Source of the DNA: Sandarakinorhabdus sp.
Lineage (GTDB): Bacteria; Pseudomonadota; Alphaproteobacteria; Sphingomonadales; Sphingomonadaceae
NCBI GenBank assembly: GCA_025458465.1
Contig: JALOSK010000069.1
Location: forward strand, 1 to 20,366
DNA: 20,366 nucleotides
Direction: 5' to 3'
The notes below the pieces were generated by a model. It saw nothing but the letters and a program-made list of their open reading frames with translations. It was not told the origin of the DNA and did not search any database. Positions 7,330 to 14,745 of the stretch are shown here, piece after piece (within the stretch, counting starts at the first letter, position 1; every line of letters starts with the position of its first letter). The translations under genes and the position numbers were made by a program.

Positions 7330-8492
7330 GTCACCATCTCCCGGGGCAGCGGCGAGGGCCCCACCAGTTGCTCATACAGCCGCAGTGCGTAACGGTCGGT
7401 CATACCGGCCACGAAGTCGCCAACGTGCCGCGCCCGCGTTGGCTCGTCCAGCGGGCAGGCTGCCGCCCAGTCCCCGGGCAGGCGCGCCGGATCGGCATGA
7501 AGCGCGCTGAACAAGCCCTCGACCACCGCTTCGGACGGATCGCGCAGCCGGGCCACGGCCGGCGCCCGGTACATGCGCTCCCGCAAGAAGGCCTTCAGGG
7601 CGCGCACCTCCTGTGCCAGCGCCGGAGACAGCGTTGCCAGCGTGCGCCCGGCCGCGCGCACATCGGCCACCGACCGCGCATCAATCTCGTGCAGCCGGTC
7701 CCGCGTGGTGGCCAGCAGATCGGCCGCCATCCGCCCGATCTGTTCGCGCACCAGTTCAGGCACCAGCCGGCGCCGCGCCGACACACCGGGCCAGCGCCGC
7801 GTGACCGCTGCCCAGCAATCCGCCACGAAAGGAACCTCTTCGGTTATGTCTTCAATGGAAAACAAACCGGCTCGGATACCATCATCAAGATCGTGATTGT
7901 CGTAGGCGATATCGTCGGCAATCGCGGCGATCTGCGCTTCCAGCCCGGCGTGGCTCGTCAGGTCCAGCGGCCAGGCGGCATCCACCCCGGCCAGTGCCCA
8001 GCCGGGCTCGAAGATCGGGCCATTGTGCTTGGCCAGCCCCTCCAGCGTTTCCCAGCTCAGATTCAGACCATCAAAGCCGGGATAGCGGCTTTCCAGCTTC
8101 GTCACGATGCGCAGGGCGTGGCCGTTGTGATCAAAGCCGCCCCACGGCGCCATCGCCCGTTCCAGCGCATCCTCGCCGGAATGGCCGAACGGCGGGTGGC
8201 CCAGATCGTGGGCCAGCGCCAGTGCCTCGGTCAGGTCCTCGTCGAGGTGAAGTGCACGCGCCAGGCTGCGGGCAATCTGCGCCACTTCCAGGCTGTGCGT
8301 CAGCCGCACCCGGAAATGATCGCCATCGGGCGCCACGAACACCTGCGTCTTGTAACGCAGGCGGCGGAAGGCGCCCGAATGGATGATGCGATCACGATCA
8401 CGCGCAAACGGGCTGCGCGTTGCCGATGCCGGCTCGGCATGGAAACGCCCGCGAGATTGCTCCCAATGGGTGGCGTATGGCGCGCGGTTCAA
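7326..8492 (-). CDS. dgt: Deoxyguanosinetriphosphate triphosphohydrolase-like protein (HD-domain dNTPase)
   Basis: Hydrolyses dNTPs to nucleoside plus tripolyphosphate in the cytoplasm; 388 residues, usual for the shorter bacterial family. The N-terminus HWEQSRGRFHAEPAS, then RDRDRIIHSGAFRRL and YKTQVF, is diagnostic. HD-domain metal ligands are His66 (RLTHSLEV), His95-Asp96 (AHDLGHPPFGHSGE) and the Asp pair 193-194 (IADDIAYDNHDLDDG). The only possible start before the conserved N-terminus is the TTG at 8492, because a stop occurs in frame at 8508-8510. No strong ribosome site is seen, and the gene begins 10 bp after the racemase stop, so translation may depend on coupling. It is followed by the serine hydrolase with ATGA overlap. 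These enzymes are common housekeeping genes in Alphaproteobacteria. Confidence 0.94.
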   Translation of the reverse strand: MNRAPYATHWEQSRGRFHAEPASATRSPFARDRDRIIHSGAFRRLRYKTQVFVAPDGDHFRVRLTHSLEVAQIARSLARALHLDEDLTEALALAHDLGHPPFGHSGEDALERAMAPWGGFDHNGHALRIVTKLESRYPGFDGLNLSWETLEGLAKHNGPIFEPGWALAGVDAAWPLDLTSHAGLEAQIAAIADDIAYDNHDLDDGIRAGLFSIEDITEEVPFVADCWAAVTRRWPGVSARRRLVPELVREQIGRMAADLLATTRDRLHEIDARSVADVRAAGRTLATLSPALAQEVRALKAFLRERMYRAPAVARLRDPSEAVVEGLFSALHADPARLPGDWAAACPLDEPTRARHVGDFVAGMTDRYALRLYEQLVGPSPLPREMVT

Positions 8493-8502
8493 TGAACCGA
8501 TC

Positions 8503-9627
8503 TCACTTCACCGTTCCGGCCGCCTTCAGCGCCCCCACCTTGTCCGCCCCATAACCAAGCTCGGCCAGAATGGCATCGGTATCGGCGGCCTTCGTCATGC
8601 GCGGCTTGTCGGTCACGCTGGCGGAATAGCGCGGCGCCGGCGCCGGCTGCATCACGCCATCGCATTCGACAAAGGTGCCGCGCGCCGCGTTGTGCGGATG
8701 GTTGGGCGCCTCTTCCATGCTCAGCACCGGGGCGAAGCACACGTCGGTCATTTCCATCAGGTCGCACCACTGGTCGCGCGTCCGCGTACGGAACAGCGCC
8801 GTCAGCTTTTCCTTCAGCGCCGGCCAGCGGGATGCATCCATCTGCGCGGCGAATTCCGGATCATCCTTCAGGCCGGTCTTTTCCAGCAGCAGTGCATAGA
8901 ATTGCGGCTCCAGGCTGCCGATGCTGATCCACTTGCCATCCTTGCATTCATAGGTGTCATACATGTGGGCGCCGGTATCCAGCAGGTTCACGCCGCGCGT
9001 GTCCTGCCAGATGCCGTTGGCGCGGAAGCCCCAGATCATCGCCATCAGCGCGGCGGCGCCATCGGTCATGGCGCAATCGATCACCTGGCCCTGGCCGGTG
9101 GTCTTGGCGTGCAGCAGCGCCGATACCATGCCGAACGCCAGCATCATGCCGCCGCCGCCGAAATCACCCACCATGTTGATCGGCGGGGTCGGCTTGTCGC
9201 CGGCGCGGCCATAGGCGTGGAGCGCACCGGCCAGCGCAATATAGTTGATGTCGTGCCCCGCCGCATTGGCATAGGGCCCGAACTGCCCCCACCCGGTCAT
9301 GCGGCCATAGACCAGCGCCGGGTTCACCGCGTGGCAATCGGCCGGGCCCAGCCCCAGCCGTTCCGTCACGCCGGGGCGGAAGCCTTCGAACAGGGCATCA
9401 GCGGATGTCACCAGATCCAGCACCAGCGCGCGGCCTTCGGCGCTTTTCAGGTCCACCCCGATCACGCGCCGCCCGCGCAGCAACGGATCGCGCGCATCGA
9501 TGCGCGCACCGGGCCGGTCCACCCGGATCACCTCGGCACCATGATCGGCCAGCATCATGCCGGCAAACGGCCCCGGCCCGATCCCGGCCAGTTCGATGAT
9601 CCTGATCCCCTGCAGTGGCCCGGCCAT
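8503..9627 (-). CDS. Alpha-methylacyl-CoA racemase (CaiB/BaiF CoA-transferase superfamily)
   Basis: 374 residues. It interconverts 2R- and 2S-2-methylacyl-CoA so that branched-chain acyl-CoAs can enter beta-oxidation. Catalytic residues line up with the mycobacterial racemase MCR (His126, Asp156, Glu241): here GHDINY gives His125, VGDFGGGG gives Asp155 and GSLEPQFY gives Glu240, keeping the same spacing. This supports racemase over CoA-transferase activity. Other family blocks are [42 protein letters not shown] and the C-terminal [19 protein letters not shown]. The ATG at 9627 has GGGGAG 8 nt upstream; the open frame up to 9834 has no conserved content. It is the promoter-proximal gene of the leftward unit with dgt and the serine hydrolases. 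Confidence 0.92.
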   Translation of the reverse strand: MAGPLQGIRIIELAGIGPGPFAGMMLADHGAEVIRVDRPGARIDARDPLLRGRRVIGVDLKSAEGRALVLDLVTSADALFEGFRPGVTERLGLGPADCHAVNPALVYGRMTGWGQFGPYANAAGHDINYIALAGALHAYGRAGDKPTPPINMVGDFGGGGMMLAFGMVSALLHAKTTGQGQVIDCAMTDGAAALMAMIWGFRANGIWQDTRGVNLLDTGAHMYDTYECKDGKWISIGSLEPQFYALLLEKTGLKDDPEFAAQMDASRWPALKEKLTALFRTRTRDQWCDLMEMTDVCFAPVLSMEEAPNHPHNAARGTFVECDGVMQPAPAPRYSASVTDKPRMTKAADTDAILAELGYGADKVGALKAAGTVK

Positions 9628-9662
9628 GTGTTTCACTCCCCAGATGTCGTGCGGGCTACCCG

Positions 9663-9702
9663 TGCCATGCGCGCCCGAAAGGTCAAGCTGTCGGGCATGG
9701 CA
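9663..9702. repeat. Imperfect inverted repeat in the divergent racemase/lipoprotein gap
   Basis: TGCCATG and CCCGA (9663-9669 and 9674-9678) pair with TCGGG and CATGGCA (9691-9702) around a 12-nt loop, with a 4-nt bulge on the left arm. The divergent gap is about 160 bp. It could be an operator or a structured leader for the leftward racemase transcript. No clear -35/-10 pair was seen here. Confidence 0.3.
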
Positions 9703-9788
9703 GGGCACCCGAACCGCCGCGCCCACTGGCCTCCGGGCCGTGGATATGAGAGGCTTTGCCCAACGGAGAGCTGGTGGGGAAAGCGCCG

Positions 9789-10112
9789 ATGCCGAATCTG
9801 CGAACATGTCAGGCCATGCTGCTGGCGGCGGCATTGCTGGGCGGCTGTGTCAGCCACAATCTGCGCGTGCCGCAGCCGGTGGTGGGCGAAACCCTGCACC
9901 AGGCCCGCACCCGCGCCGTGGGCTGGGGGGTGAGCGAGGATTACGCCATCGCCGACAAATGCGCCGACACCAACCGCATCGCCGAAGTGCAGGTGCGCAC
10001 CAGCTTCTTCCAGGCGCTGGCCAGCGTGCTGACCCTGGGCCTCTGGCAGCCTGCCGACATCCGCTATCGCTGCGGCAAGCAGGAAACCGGTATCGGCGAG
10101 ATTCCGCGCTGA
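9789..10112 (+). CDS. Bor/Iss-like small lipoprotein
   Basis: A 107-residue predicted lipoprotein. The N-terminus [20 protein letters not shown] carries a signal peptide with lipobox LGGC, so Cys20 would be lipidated. The mature part resembles the phage lambda Bor / Iss family from memory: a conserved Cys in [16 protein letters not shown], then [20 protein letters not shown] and IRYRC, parallel to the KICGG...QTFVNGLLGFITLGIYTP...VYC pattern of Bor. Bor and Iss are outer-membrane lipoproteins linked to serum resistance in enterobacteria; the role in this organism is unknown. The ATG at 9789 has GGGGA 8 nt upstream; a TTG at 9756 is a weaker start. The flavin oxidase gene follows after 25 bp, suggesting co-transcription. 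Confidence 0.8.
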   Translation: MPNLRTCQAMLLAAALLGGCVSHNLRVPQPVVGETLHQARTRAVGWGVSEDYAIADKCADTNRIAEVQVRTSFFQALASVLTLGLWQPADIRYRCGKQETGIGEIPR

Positions 10113-10137
10113 TCGCGCACGGCAAGGACAGGCGGCG

Positions 10138-11670
10138 ATGGCCAGCATCCGGGAATTCGATGACCGCCAGTGGCACAACTGGCACCTGACCGAACGGGAC
10201 GTGCCGATTGCCGCCCGTTTCGAACTGCATCGCAGGGCCGGTGCCAGCCTTGCCGAAATGCGGGCCAGCGCCGCTGCCGTGCAGGGGCTGATTGCCCGGG
10301 CCTTTGCCGAACGGCGGCGACTGCGCGCACACGGCGCCACCTGGTCGTTTTCGGCTGCGGCGTCCGTTCCCGGCGGCTGGCCGCTTGGTACCGGCTATGC
10401 CAACCAGCTGTTTCCCCTGCCCGAAACCCATGTTCCGCCCGGTTTCCAGGGTGATCGCACTGGGCTCGTGCTGTGCCAGACCGGCATTTCGGTGGCCGAA
10501 CTCAACATGTATCTGGAACCGCGCGGCCGCTCGCTGGCCACCAGCGGCGCCTCCAACGGCCAGACGTTGGTTGGCGCGATGAGCACCGGCACGCATGGTT
10601 CGGCGATCGACCATCCGGCCATGCAGGGCCAGGTGCGAGCCATCCAGTTGATACCGGCGCCCGATCGCAACCTGTGGATCGAACCGGCATCCAACCCGGC
10701 AACCGATGGCCGGCTGGCCGCCGATCTGGGCGCGACGCGCATCGTCGATGATGCCCTGTTCGCCGCAGCGCTCGTGTCGCTGGGGGCATTGGGCGTCATC
10801 CATGCCGTGCTGATCGAAAGCGTGCCGCGCTTCCTGCTGGAAACCCATCGGCAACGGATGCTGCTCACGCCCGAACTGCACGCGGCGATGGCAGGCGGCG
10901 ATCTGGCGGTCGCCTCTCTGCCGGGCGCGGATGTCGGCCAGGGGCCGCGCCGCCCCTATTTCTTCCAGTCGGTGGTGAATGATCATATCGACAAGGGCTG
11001 GGCCTATGTCACCGCCGCCTATCGCCGGGATTGGGATGATGGGCATGTGCTGGATTACGCGCTGCGCTCGCGGCGGGTGGCTGGCTATAATCTGGCGGTG
11101 GTGGTGGCCAATCTGCTGGCCGCCGCACCGGGCCTGGCGCCGGCCATCACCAAGGCCGTGCTGGCTGATCAGCTGTCCCCCATCGACGGGCGGGTGCTGA
11201 GCTGGGGCCAGAGCTTCAACTTCACCACGCCGCGCGCCGGCACGGCAGGCGCGGCCGTGGCGGTGCCGGCCGATCGGGTGCACGATGTGCTGGCGATCTT
11301 CCAGGCGGCCCTGCGCAAGGTGGGCAAGGCCCCCGCCGCCTTTGCCTGCCGCTATGCCCGGCAGTCACCGGGCCATCTGGCCTTCATCCGCGCGCCCTTC
11401 AGCGCCATCGTCGATATCGACGGGATCGACGCGCCGCGCACCCGGGCCCTGATGGCCCAGGCACTGGCCGATCTGCGTGCCGCCGGCATTCCCCACGCCG
11501 AACACTGGGGCAAGCTCAACCAGGCCACGGCAGCCAGCGTCCGTGATGCCTATGGCGATGATCTGGAACGCTGGCTCAAGGTGCGCGCCGATCTGCTGGA
11601 TCGTGCCGGCGAACATGTCTTCGGCAGCCCGTGGCTGGACAGTCTGGGCCTGAGCAGCCCGCATTTCTGA
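10138..11670 (+). CDS. FAD-linked oxidase, VAO/PCMH family, sugar-lactone-oxidase-like
   Basis: A 510-residue flavoprotein. The N-terminal FAD-binding (PCMH) domain shows RAHGATWSFS (residues 63-72), in the position of the usual GxGHS segment, and the diphosphate-binding stretch GASNGQTLVGAMSTGTHGS (137-155). ALGVIHAVLIE around 220-230 is also typical. The HWGK motif at 456-459 near the C-terminus is the active-site signature of the L-gulonolactone / D-arabinonolactone / alditol oxidase group. The Gly-His attachment site of covalent FAD enzymes reads HGATW here, so covalent attachment is uncertain. The substrate may be a sugar, alditol or lactone, but sequence alone cannot tell. It starts 25 bp after the lipoprotein gene. 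No signal peptide is seen. Confidence 0.85.
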   Translation: MASIREFDDRQWHNWHLTERDVPIAARFELHRRAGASLAEMRASAAAVQGLIARAFAERRRLRAHGATWSFSAAASVPGGWPLGTGYANQLFPLPETHVPPGFQGDRTGLVLCQTGISVAELNMYLEPRGRSLATSGASNGQTLVGAMSTGTHGSAIDHPAMQGQVRAIQLIPAPDRNLWIEPASNPATDGRLAADLGATRIVDDALFAAALVSLGALGVIHAVLIESVPRFLLETHRQRMLLTPELHAAMAGGDLAVASLPGADVGQGPRRPYFFQSVVNDHIDKGWAYVTAAYRRDWDDGHVLDYALRSRRVAGYNLAVVVANLLAAAPGLAPAITKAVLADQLSPIDGRVLSWGQSFNFTTPRAGTAGAAVAVPADRVHDVLAIFQAALRKVGKAPAAFACRYARQSPGHLAFIRAPFSAIVDIDGIDAPRTRALMAQALADLRAAGIPHAEHWGKLNQATAASVRDAYGDDLERWLKVRADLLDRAGEHVFGSPWLDSLGLSSPHF

Positions 11671-11683
11671 AATCGGCCCATCC

Positions 11684-11712
11684 GGCAGGGCCCGCCGCCG
11701 CGCAACCCTGCC
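11684..11712 (+). terminator. Weak hairpin after the flavin oxidase gene
   Basis: GGCAGGG (11684-11690) and CCCTGCC (11706-11712) form a perfect 7-bp stem with a 15-nt loop, starting 13 nt after the stop codon and followed by AAAATT. No T tract follows, so termination would be weak or Rho-assisted. It may separate the lipoprotein/oxidase pair from the arsC pair. Confidence 0.3.
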
Positions 11713-11789
11713 AAAATTCGCCGCTGCCACCCGCTGGACTTGCGCCGGCGGGCCGTGCCAGACTGCGCCACATTGAAAGCACGCAGGGC

Positions 11790-12131
11790 ATGGCGAACAT
11801 CACCATCTGGCACAATCCGAAGTGTGGCACGTCCCGCAACGCCTTGGCGTTGCTGCAGGAACAGGGCCACGCGGTGACCATCGTCGAATATCTGAAATCG
11901 CCGCCCGATGCAGCGACGCTGGCCGGCGTGGCCGCGGCCGTGGGCGGCGCGCAGGCCTTGCTGCGCACGCGCGGCACCGATGCCGAAGCGCGCGGCCTGC
12001 CGGCGGCAGACGATGCCACCGTGCTGGCCGCGATGCAGGCCGATCCCATCCTGATCAATCGCCCGGTGGTGATCGGCCCGCGCGGCACCGTGCTGGCCCG
12101 CCCGCCGGAAAAGGCGCTGGAAACCCTATGA
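11790..12131 (+). CDS. ArsC-family reductase (glutaredoxin-type arsenate reductase)
   Basis: A 113-residue thioredoxin-fold enzyme that would reduce arsenate to arsenite using glutaredoxin. The N-terminal IWHNPKCGTSRNAL places Cys12 exactly where plasmid R773 ArsC has its catalytic Cys12. Oxyanion-binding arginines have plausible counterparts: Arg59 or Arg61 (LLRTRG), Arg91 (LINRPVV) and Arg104 (VLARPPEKAL); the 13-residue spacing of the last two matches Arg94/Arg107 of R773. The chosen ATG gives the usual N-terminus; the ribosome site is weak and the open frame upstream has no family similarity. The stop overlaps the acetyltransferase start as ATGA. No ArsR, efflux pump or other ars gene is in the window, so this may be a chromosomal housekeeping member. 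Confidence 0.88.
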   Translation: MANITIWHNPKCGTSRNALALLQEQGHAVTIVEYLKSPPDAATLAGVAAAVGGAQALLRTRGTDAEARGLPAADDATVLAAMQADPILINRPVVIGPRGTVLARPPEKALETL

Positions 12132-12652
12132 GCATCCGTCCTGCCCGGCTGGAAGACGCCGAAGCCCTGGCCGCCATCTACGCGCCCGCCGTGCTGCACG
12201 GCACCGCCAGTTTCGAGGTGGAGCCGCCATCGGCGGCCGAAATGGCGGCGCGCCTGAAGAAGGTGCAGGCGCATGGCTGGCCCTGGCTGGTGCACGTGAC
12301 GATGGGCCAGGTCGATGGTTATGCCTATGTCAGCCAGTTCCGCGATCGCCCTGCCTATCGCCACTGCGGCGAGACCAGCGTCTATGTCTCACCCGATGCG
12401 CAGCGCACCGGCATCGGCAATGCGCTGCTGATGGCGGCCACCGATGCCGCCCGCCGGTGCGGCTTCCGGCAGTTGGTGGCGGTGATCGGCAACAGCGAGA
12501 ACGAAGCTTCCATCGGCCTTCATGCCGCCTGCGGGTTCGAACGGGTCGGCCTGTTGACTCAGGTGGGCGAGAAGTTCGGCCGCCGGCTCGACATCGTCAT
12601 CATGCAGCGCAGCCTGGAAGGCCAACCCGCTTCCGCCGCACCCGCCGCCTGA
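12128..12652 (+). CDS. GNAT N-acetyltransferase, phosphinothricin/arsinothricin (PAT/ArsN) type
   Basis: 174 residues. It transfers acetyl from acetyl-CoA to an amino group. The acetyl-CoA pyrophosphate loop is QRTGIGNALL (92-101, Q/R-x-x-G-x-G/A). PAT-like landmarks are IYAPAVLHGTASFE near the N-terminus, YVSQFRDRPAYRHCGETSVY (67-86) and GNSENEASIGLHAACGFERV (121-140). PAT homologues include methionine-sulfone/phosphinothricin acetyltransferases and ArsN1, which detoxifies the arsenic antibiotic arsinothricin. The ATGA overlap with arsC makes the ArsN reading attractive but not proven. The C-terminal 17 codons, after the core fold ends near MQRSL, overlap the convergent beta-helix gene by 53 bp. 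Confidence 0.88.
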   Translation: MSIRPARLEDAEALAAIYAPAVLHGTASFEVEPPSAAEMAARLKKVQAHGWPWLVHVTMGQVDGYAYVSQFRDRPAYRHCGETSVYVSPDAQRTGIGNALLMAATDAARRCGFRQLVAVIGNSENEASIGLHAACGFERVGLLTQVGEKFGRRLDIVIMQRSLEGQPASAAPAA

Positions 12653-13784
12653 GCGCGCTGCCCACCAGTCCGAAGCCCGCCATCAGCATCACCCAGCTCG
12701 CCGGCTCTGGCGCGCTCGTCGCCTGCGCGAGGCCAAAGCTGCGATCGTCCCACTGGCTGCCCACCAGCCCGGCAAGGCTGGGGGTGAAGCTGCTGAACAC
12801 CGGATCCGGCAGCGTGATCCCATGCTGCCCACGCAGGTCGAAATAGGGATTGTCCCCATAGACATTGCCGCTGCCCGACCCGGTGATCTTCATGGCGGCC
12901 GCCCACGGCGCATCGGGCATCACGATCAGCATGTTGTCGGCGAACAGGCTGTCGGTGCAGCCAAGGCATGTGATCGTGTGCGGGCTGGTGGTCGCCGCAT
13001 AATTGCCAACGAACGTGAGTCGGGTGGCGCTGAAATCATCTGGATCGAACGAAACAAAGGCCTGCTGCGGCCCGATGGCCAGATTGTTGAGCAGATAGAT
13101 GTCGGACTGCACCGGATTGGCCGGCACGCTCCACAACTGGATGCAATCGGCATGATAGTCGGGCAAGGGCGCAAAACCGGTACAGCTGTTGTGCGATGCG
13201 ATCAGGCGCTGGCTGTCGAGAATCTTCATGCCGTCCTCGCCGCCATTGGCAAACCGGTTGCGCGTCACCAGGCTGTCGGTCACGCTGCTCAGGATGGTGC
13301 TGTTGCGCAGACCTTCGAACCGGCTGTCGCGCACGGTGATGTGGGATGAACGCAGCACCCTGACCCCGGCCCCCAGGCGATCGCCACTGCCAGAAACCAG
13401 CACATCGCCCAAACTGACATGCGCGCTGTTCTCGATCCTGATGGCATCGCCGGTGCCGGGCGCGCGCCAATCTCCGCCCGAAAAGCGGATGTTCTGCACG
13501 TTGACCATGCGCAGCCCACCGGTGATCGTGGCCGCACTGGCATCAAGCGTGACACCGCCGAAATCACGATTGCGCCACAACATCGCATTGGCGAACACGC
13601 CTTCCATGCGGATCGTGTCGCCGGGCCGGGCCGCCGCCAGCGCGGTGGTCACCGTTTCGGGAGTCATCACCATAACCTGCCCGGCAACAGCCATGCCGGG
13701 CAGCGCCAGGCCCAGAATGGCCGCCTGCACAGCCCGCACGCCCCAGCGCCAAAGTCGCATGCCATCCCGGTTGATGCGCGCCAT
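12600..13784 (-). CDS. Secreted right-handed parallel beta-helix protein with PEP-CTERM anchor
   Basis: 394 residues. A signal peptide (WGVRAVQAAILGLALPGMAV, then AG) is followed by repeated short beta-rungs such as GDAIRIENSAHVSLGDVLVS, VLRSSHITVRDSRFEGL and SVTDSLVTRNRFANG, the pattern of pectate-lyase/NosD-type beta-helices; HADCIQLWS may be active-site-like. Near residue 359, PEPASWVMLMAGFGLVGSAL followed by an Arg cluster is a PEP-CTERM sorting signal of the PEPxxW subtype common in sphingomonads, processed by exosortase. The ATG at 13784 has AAGGA 8 nt upstream and is preferred over the GTG at 13811 or ATG at 13805. It probably acts on, or sits in, extracellular polysaccharide. The Arg-rich tail overlaps the convergent acetyltransferase gene by 53 bp, and 13 residues extend past the usual end of the signal. 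Confidence 0.88.
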   Translation of the reverse strand: MARINRDGMRLWRWGVRAVQAAILGLALPGMAVAGQVMVMTPETVTTALAAARPGDTIRMEGVFANAMLWRNRDFGGVTLDASAATITGGLRMVNVQNIRFSGGDWRAPGTGDAIRIENSAHVSLGDVLVSGSGDRLGAGVRVLRSSHITVRDSRFEGLRNSTILSSVTDSLVTRNRFANGGEDGMKILDSQRLIASHNSCTGFAPLPDYHADCIQLWSVPANPVQSDIYLLNNLAIGPQQAFVSFDPDDFSATRLTFVGNYAATTSPHTITCLGCTDSLFADNMLIVMPDAPWAAAMKITGSGSGNVYGDNPYFDLRGQHGITLPDPVFSSFTPSLAGLVGSQWDDRSFGLAQATSAPEPASWVMLMAGFGLVGSALRRRVRRKRVGLPGCAA

Positions 13785-13978
13785 CCTGCCTGTCCTTCCT
13801 GCCATGCTCACCAGCGGCGGCGCGCCTGGTGCAGGCGGCCAAGCCGGTTAACGGCAGGGCAGTGGCGGGCTTTGCCTCACCGTGCCTAATCACGCGGCAG
13901 ACGGCGCCTCAGGCCGGAGATCGCACGGCGCTGCGGCTGGCGCTTGCATCCGGGGCTGTGGCGGTTCATGGCGCGGGC
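13785..13978. other. Divergent intergenic region, largest gap in the window
   Basis: About 190 bp between the beta-helix gene and the 2OG oxygenase gene. Promoters for both should lie here. I see no convincing -35/-10 pair, RNA gene or conserved small ORF. The oxygenase frame is open upstream to 13829, but that extension has no family features. Confidence 0.5.
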
Positions 13979-14602
13979 ATGGCCATCTCGCTGCTTTTCC
14001 CGACCGCCCTGTGGCAATCACGGCTTGATGATGCGGCCCTGCTTGCGGCGCTGTCGCACAGCTGCCGCAGCCTGTCGCACAGCTGCCGCAGCCTTGCCGA
14101 AGATGACGCGGCCGGCCGGCGCTGGTGCCGCGCGCATCATTATCGCGGCTACACCAGCTATGCCTCCCTGAACGATCTCCCGATGCGCGATCCGGCGTTC
14201 GCAACGCTGGCCCGCTGGCTGACACGGCAGGCCAGCAGCTTCGCCACCGCCGCCCATCTGGATCTGGGCGGCCGCAAGCCGCGGCTGGACAGCCTGTGGG
14301 TGAACATCCTCAAGCCGGGCGGTGGCCACAGCGGCCATATCCACCCGCACAGCATCGTTTCAGGCACGCTCTATGTCGACATTCCCGACGGTGCCGGTGC
14401 CATCCGCTTTGAAGATCCGCGCCTGCCGATGTTCATGCACGCGCCGCCGCGCAGCGCCGATGCCCCCGAAGCGCAGCGCCATTTCGTTCATGTCGCGCCG
14501 GTGGCCGGCACGCTGTTGCTGTGGGAAAGCTGGCTGCGGCACGAAGTGCTGACGAACGGAGCCAAGTCAGAGCGCATCTCGATCAGCTTCAACTTCGCCT
14601 GA
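13979..14602 (+). CDS. 2OG-Fe(II) oxygenase family protein (TIGR02466-like)
   Basis: A 207-residue putative non-haem iron dioxygenase using 2-oxoglutarate. It starts MAISLLFPTALWQSRLDD, typical of the family. The double-stranded beta-helix core shows LDSLWVNILKPGGGHSGHIH then PHSIVSGTLYVDIP, with a His-rich iron-binding segment, FEDPRLP, a distal His in WLRHEVLTNG, and the 2OG-binding Arg in SERISISFNF at the C-terminus. The substrate is unknown; related proteins hydroxylate proteins or small molecules. Residues about 25-38 contain LSHSCRS twice, from an exact 21-bp tandem duplication (14051-14092). The ribosome site is weak; start choice rests on the family N-terminus. Confidence 0.85.
   Translation: MAISLLFPTALWQSRLDDAALLAALSHSCRSLSHSCRSLAEDDAAGRRWCRAHHYRGYTSYASLNDLPMRDPAFATLARWLTRQASSFATAAHLDLGGRKPRLDSLWVNILKPGGGHSGHIHPHSIVSGTLYVDIPDGAGAIRFEDPRLPMFMHAPPRSADAPEAQRHFVHVAPVAGTLLLWESWLRHEVLTNGAKSERISISFNFA
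14051..14092 (+). repeat. Exact 2 x 21-bp tandem duplication inside the oxygenase gene
   Basis: Bases 14051-14071 are repeated without change at 14072-14092. The duplication is in frame and adds seven residues (LSHSCRS) to a helical N-terminal segment. The lack of any difference between the copies implies a recent slippage event. Confidence 0.97.
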
Positions 14603-14635
14603 CGATTCGAGCGGCGCCATCGCCTGAAACGAAAC

Positions 14636-14672
14636 GGCCCGCCGCTCCTGGGTGGGGGTGGAGCGGCGGGCC
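14636..14672 (-). terminator. Strong hairpin terminator for the TonB-dependent receptor gene
   Basis: GGCCCGCCGCTC (14636-14647) and GAGCGGCGGGCC (14661-14672) form a perfect 12-bp GC-rich stem with a 13-nt loop. On the minus strand the stem is followed by GTTTCGTTTC, an imperfect T-rich tract, so it fits Rho-independent termination of the leftward receptor gene, whose stop is at 14746. It may also stop read-through from the convergent oxygenase gene. Confidence 0.75.
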
Positions 14673-14693
14673 GGGCGGGCTGACCCCGCCTCG

Positions 14694-14721
14694 CTGACCA
14701 GCCCCGGGGGGAGGTGGTCAG
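14694..14721. repeat. Second inverted repeat between receptor stop and terminator
   Basis: CTGACCA (14694-14700) and TGGTCAG (14715-14721) are a perfect 7-bp inverted repeat around a G/C-rich 14-nt loop. It lies between the receptor stop codon and the stronger terminator hairpin and partly overlaps the CAGTATACTG palindrome at 14719. It may act as part of a two-hairpin 3' end. Confidence 0.4.
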
Positions 14722-14745
14722 TATACTGTCACATACAATGCCAAA

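Noticed and set aside
7326..8492. dGTPase as an anti-phage defence gene beside a GTA-like cluster
   Set aside because: Some dNTPases do act in defence, but this one has the common alphaproteobacterial housekeeping architecture and is linked to metabolic genes; no other defence gene is present.
13829..13978. N-terminal extension of the 2OG oxygenase from an upstream start at 13829
   Set aside because: The 50 extra residues have no family similarity or hydrophobic signal, and the conserved N-terminus begins at the ATG at 13979.
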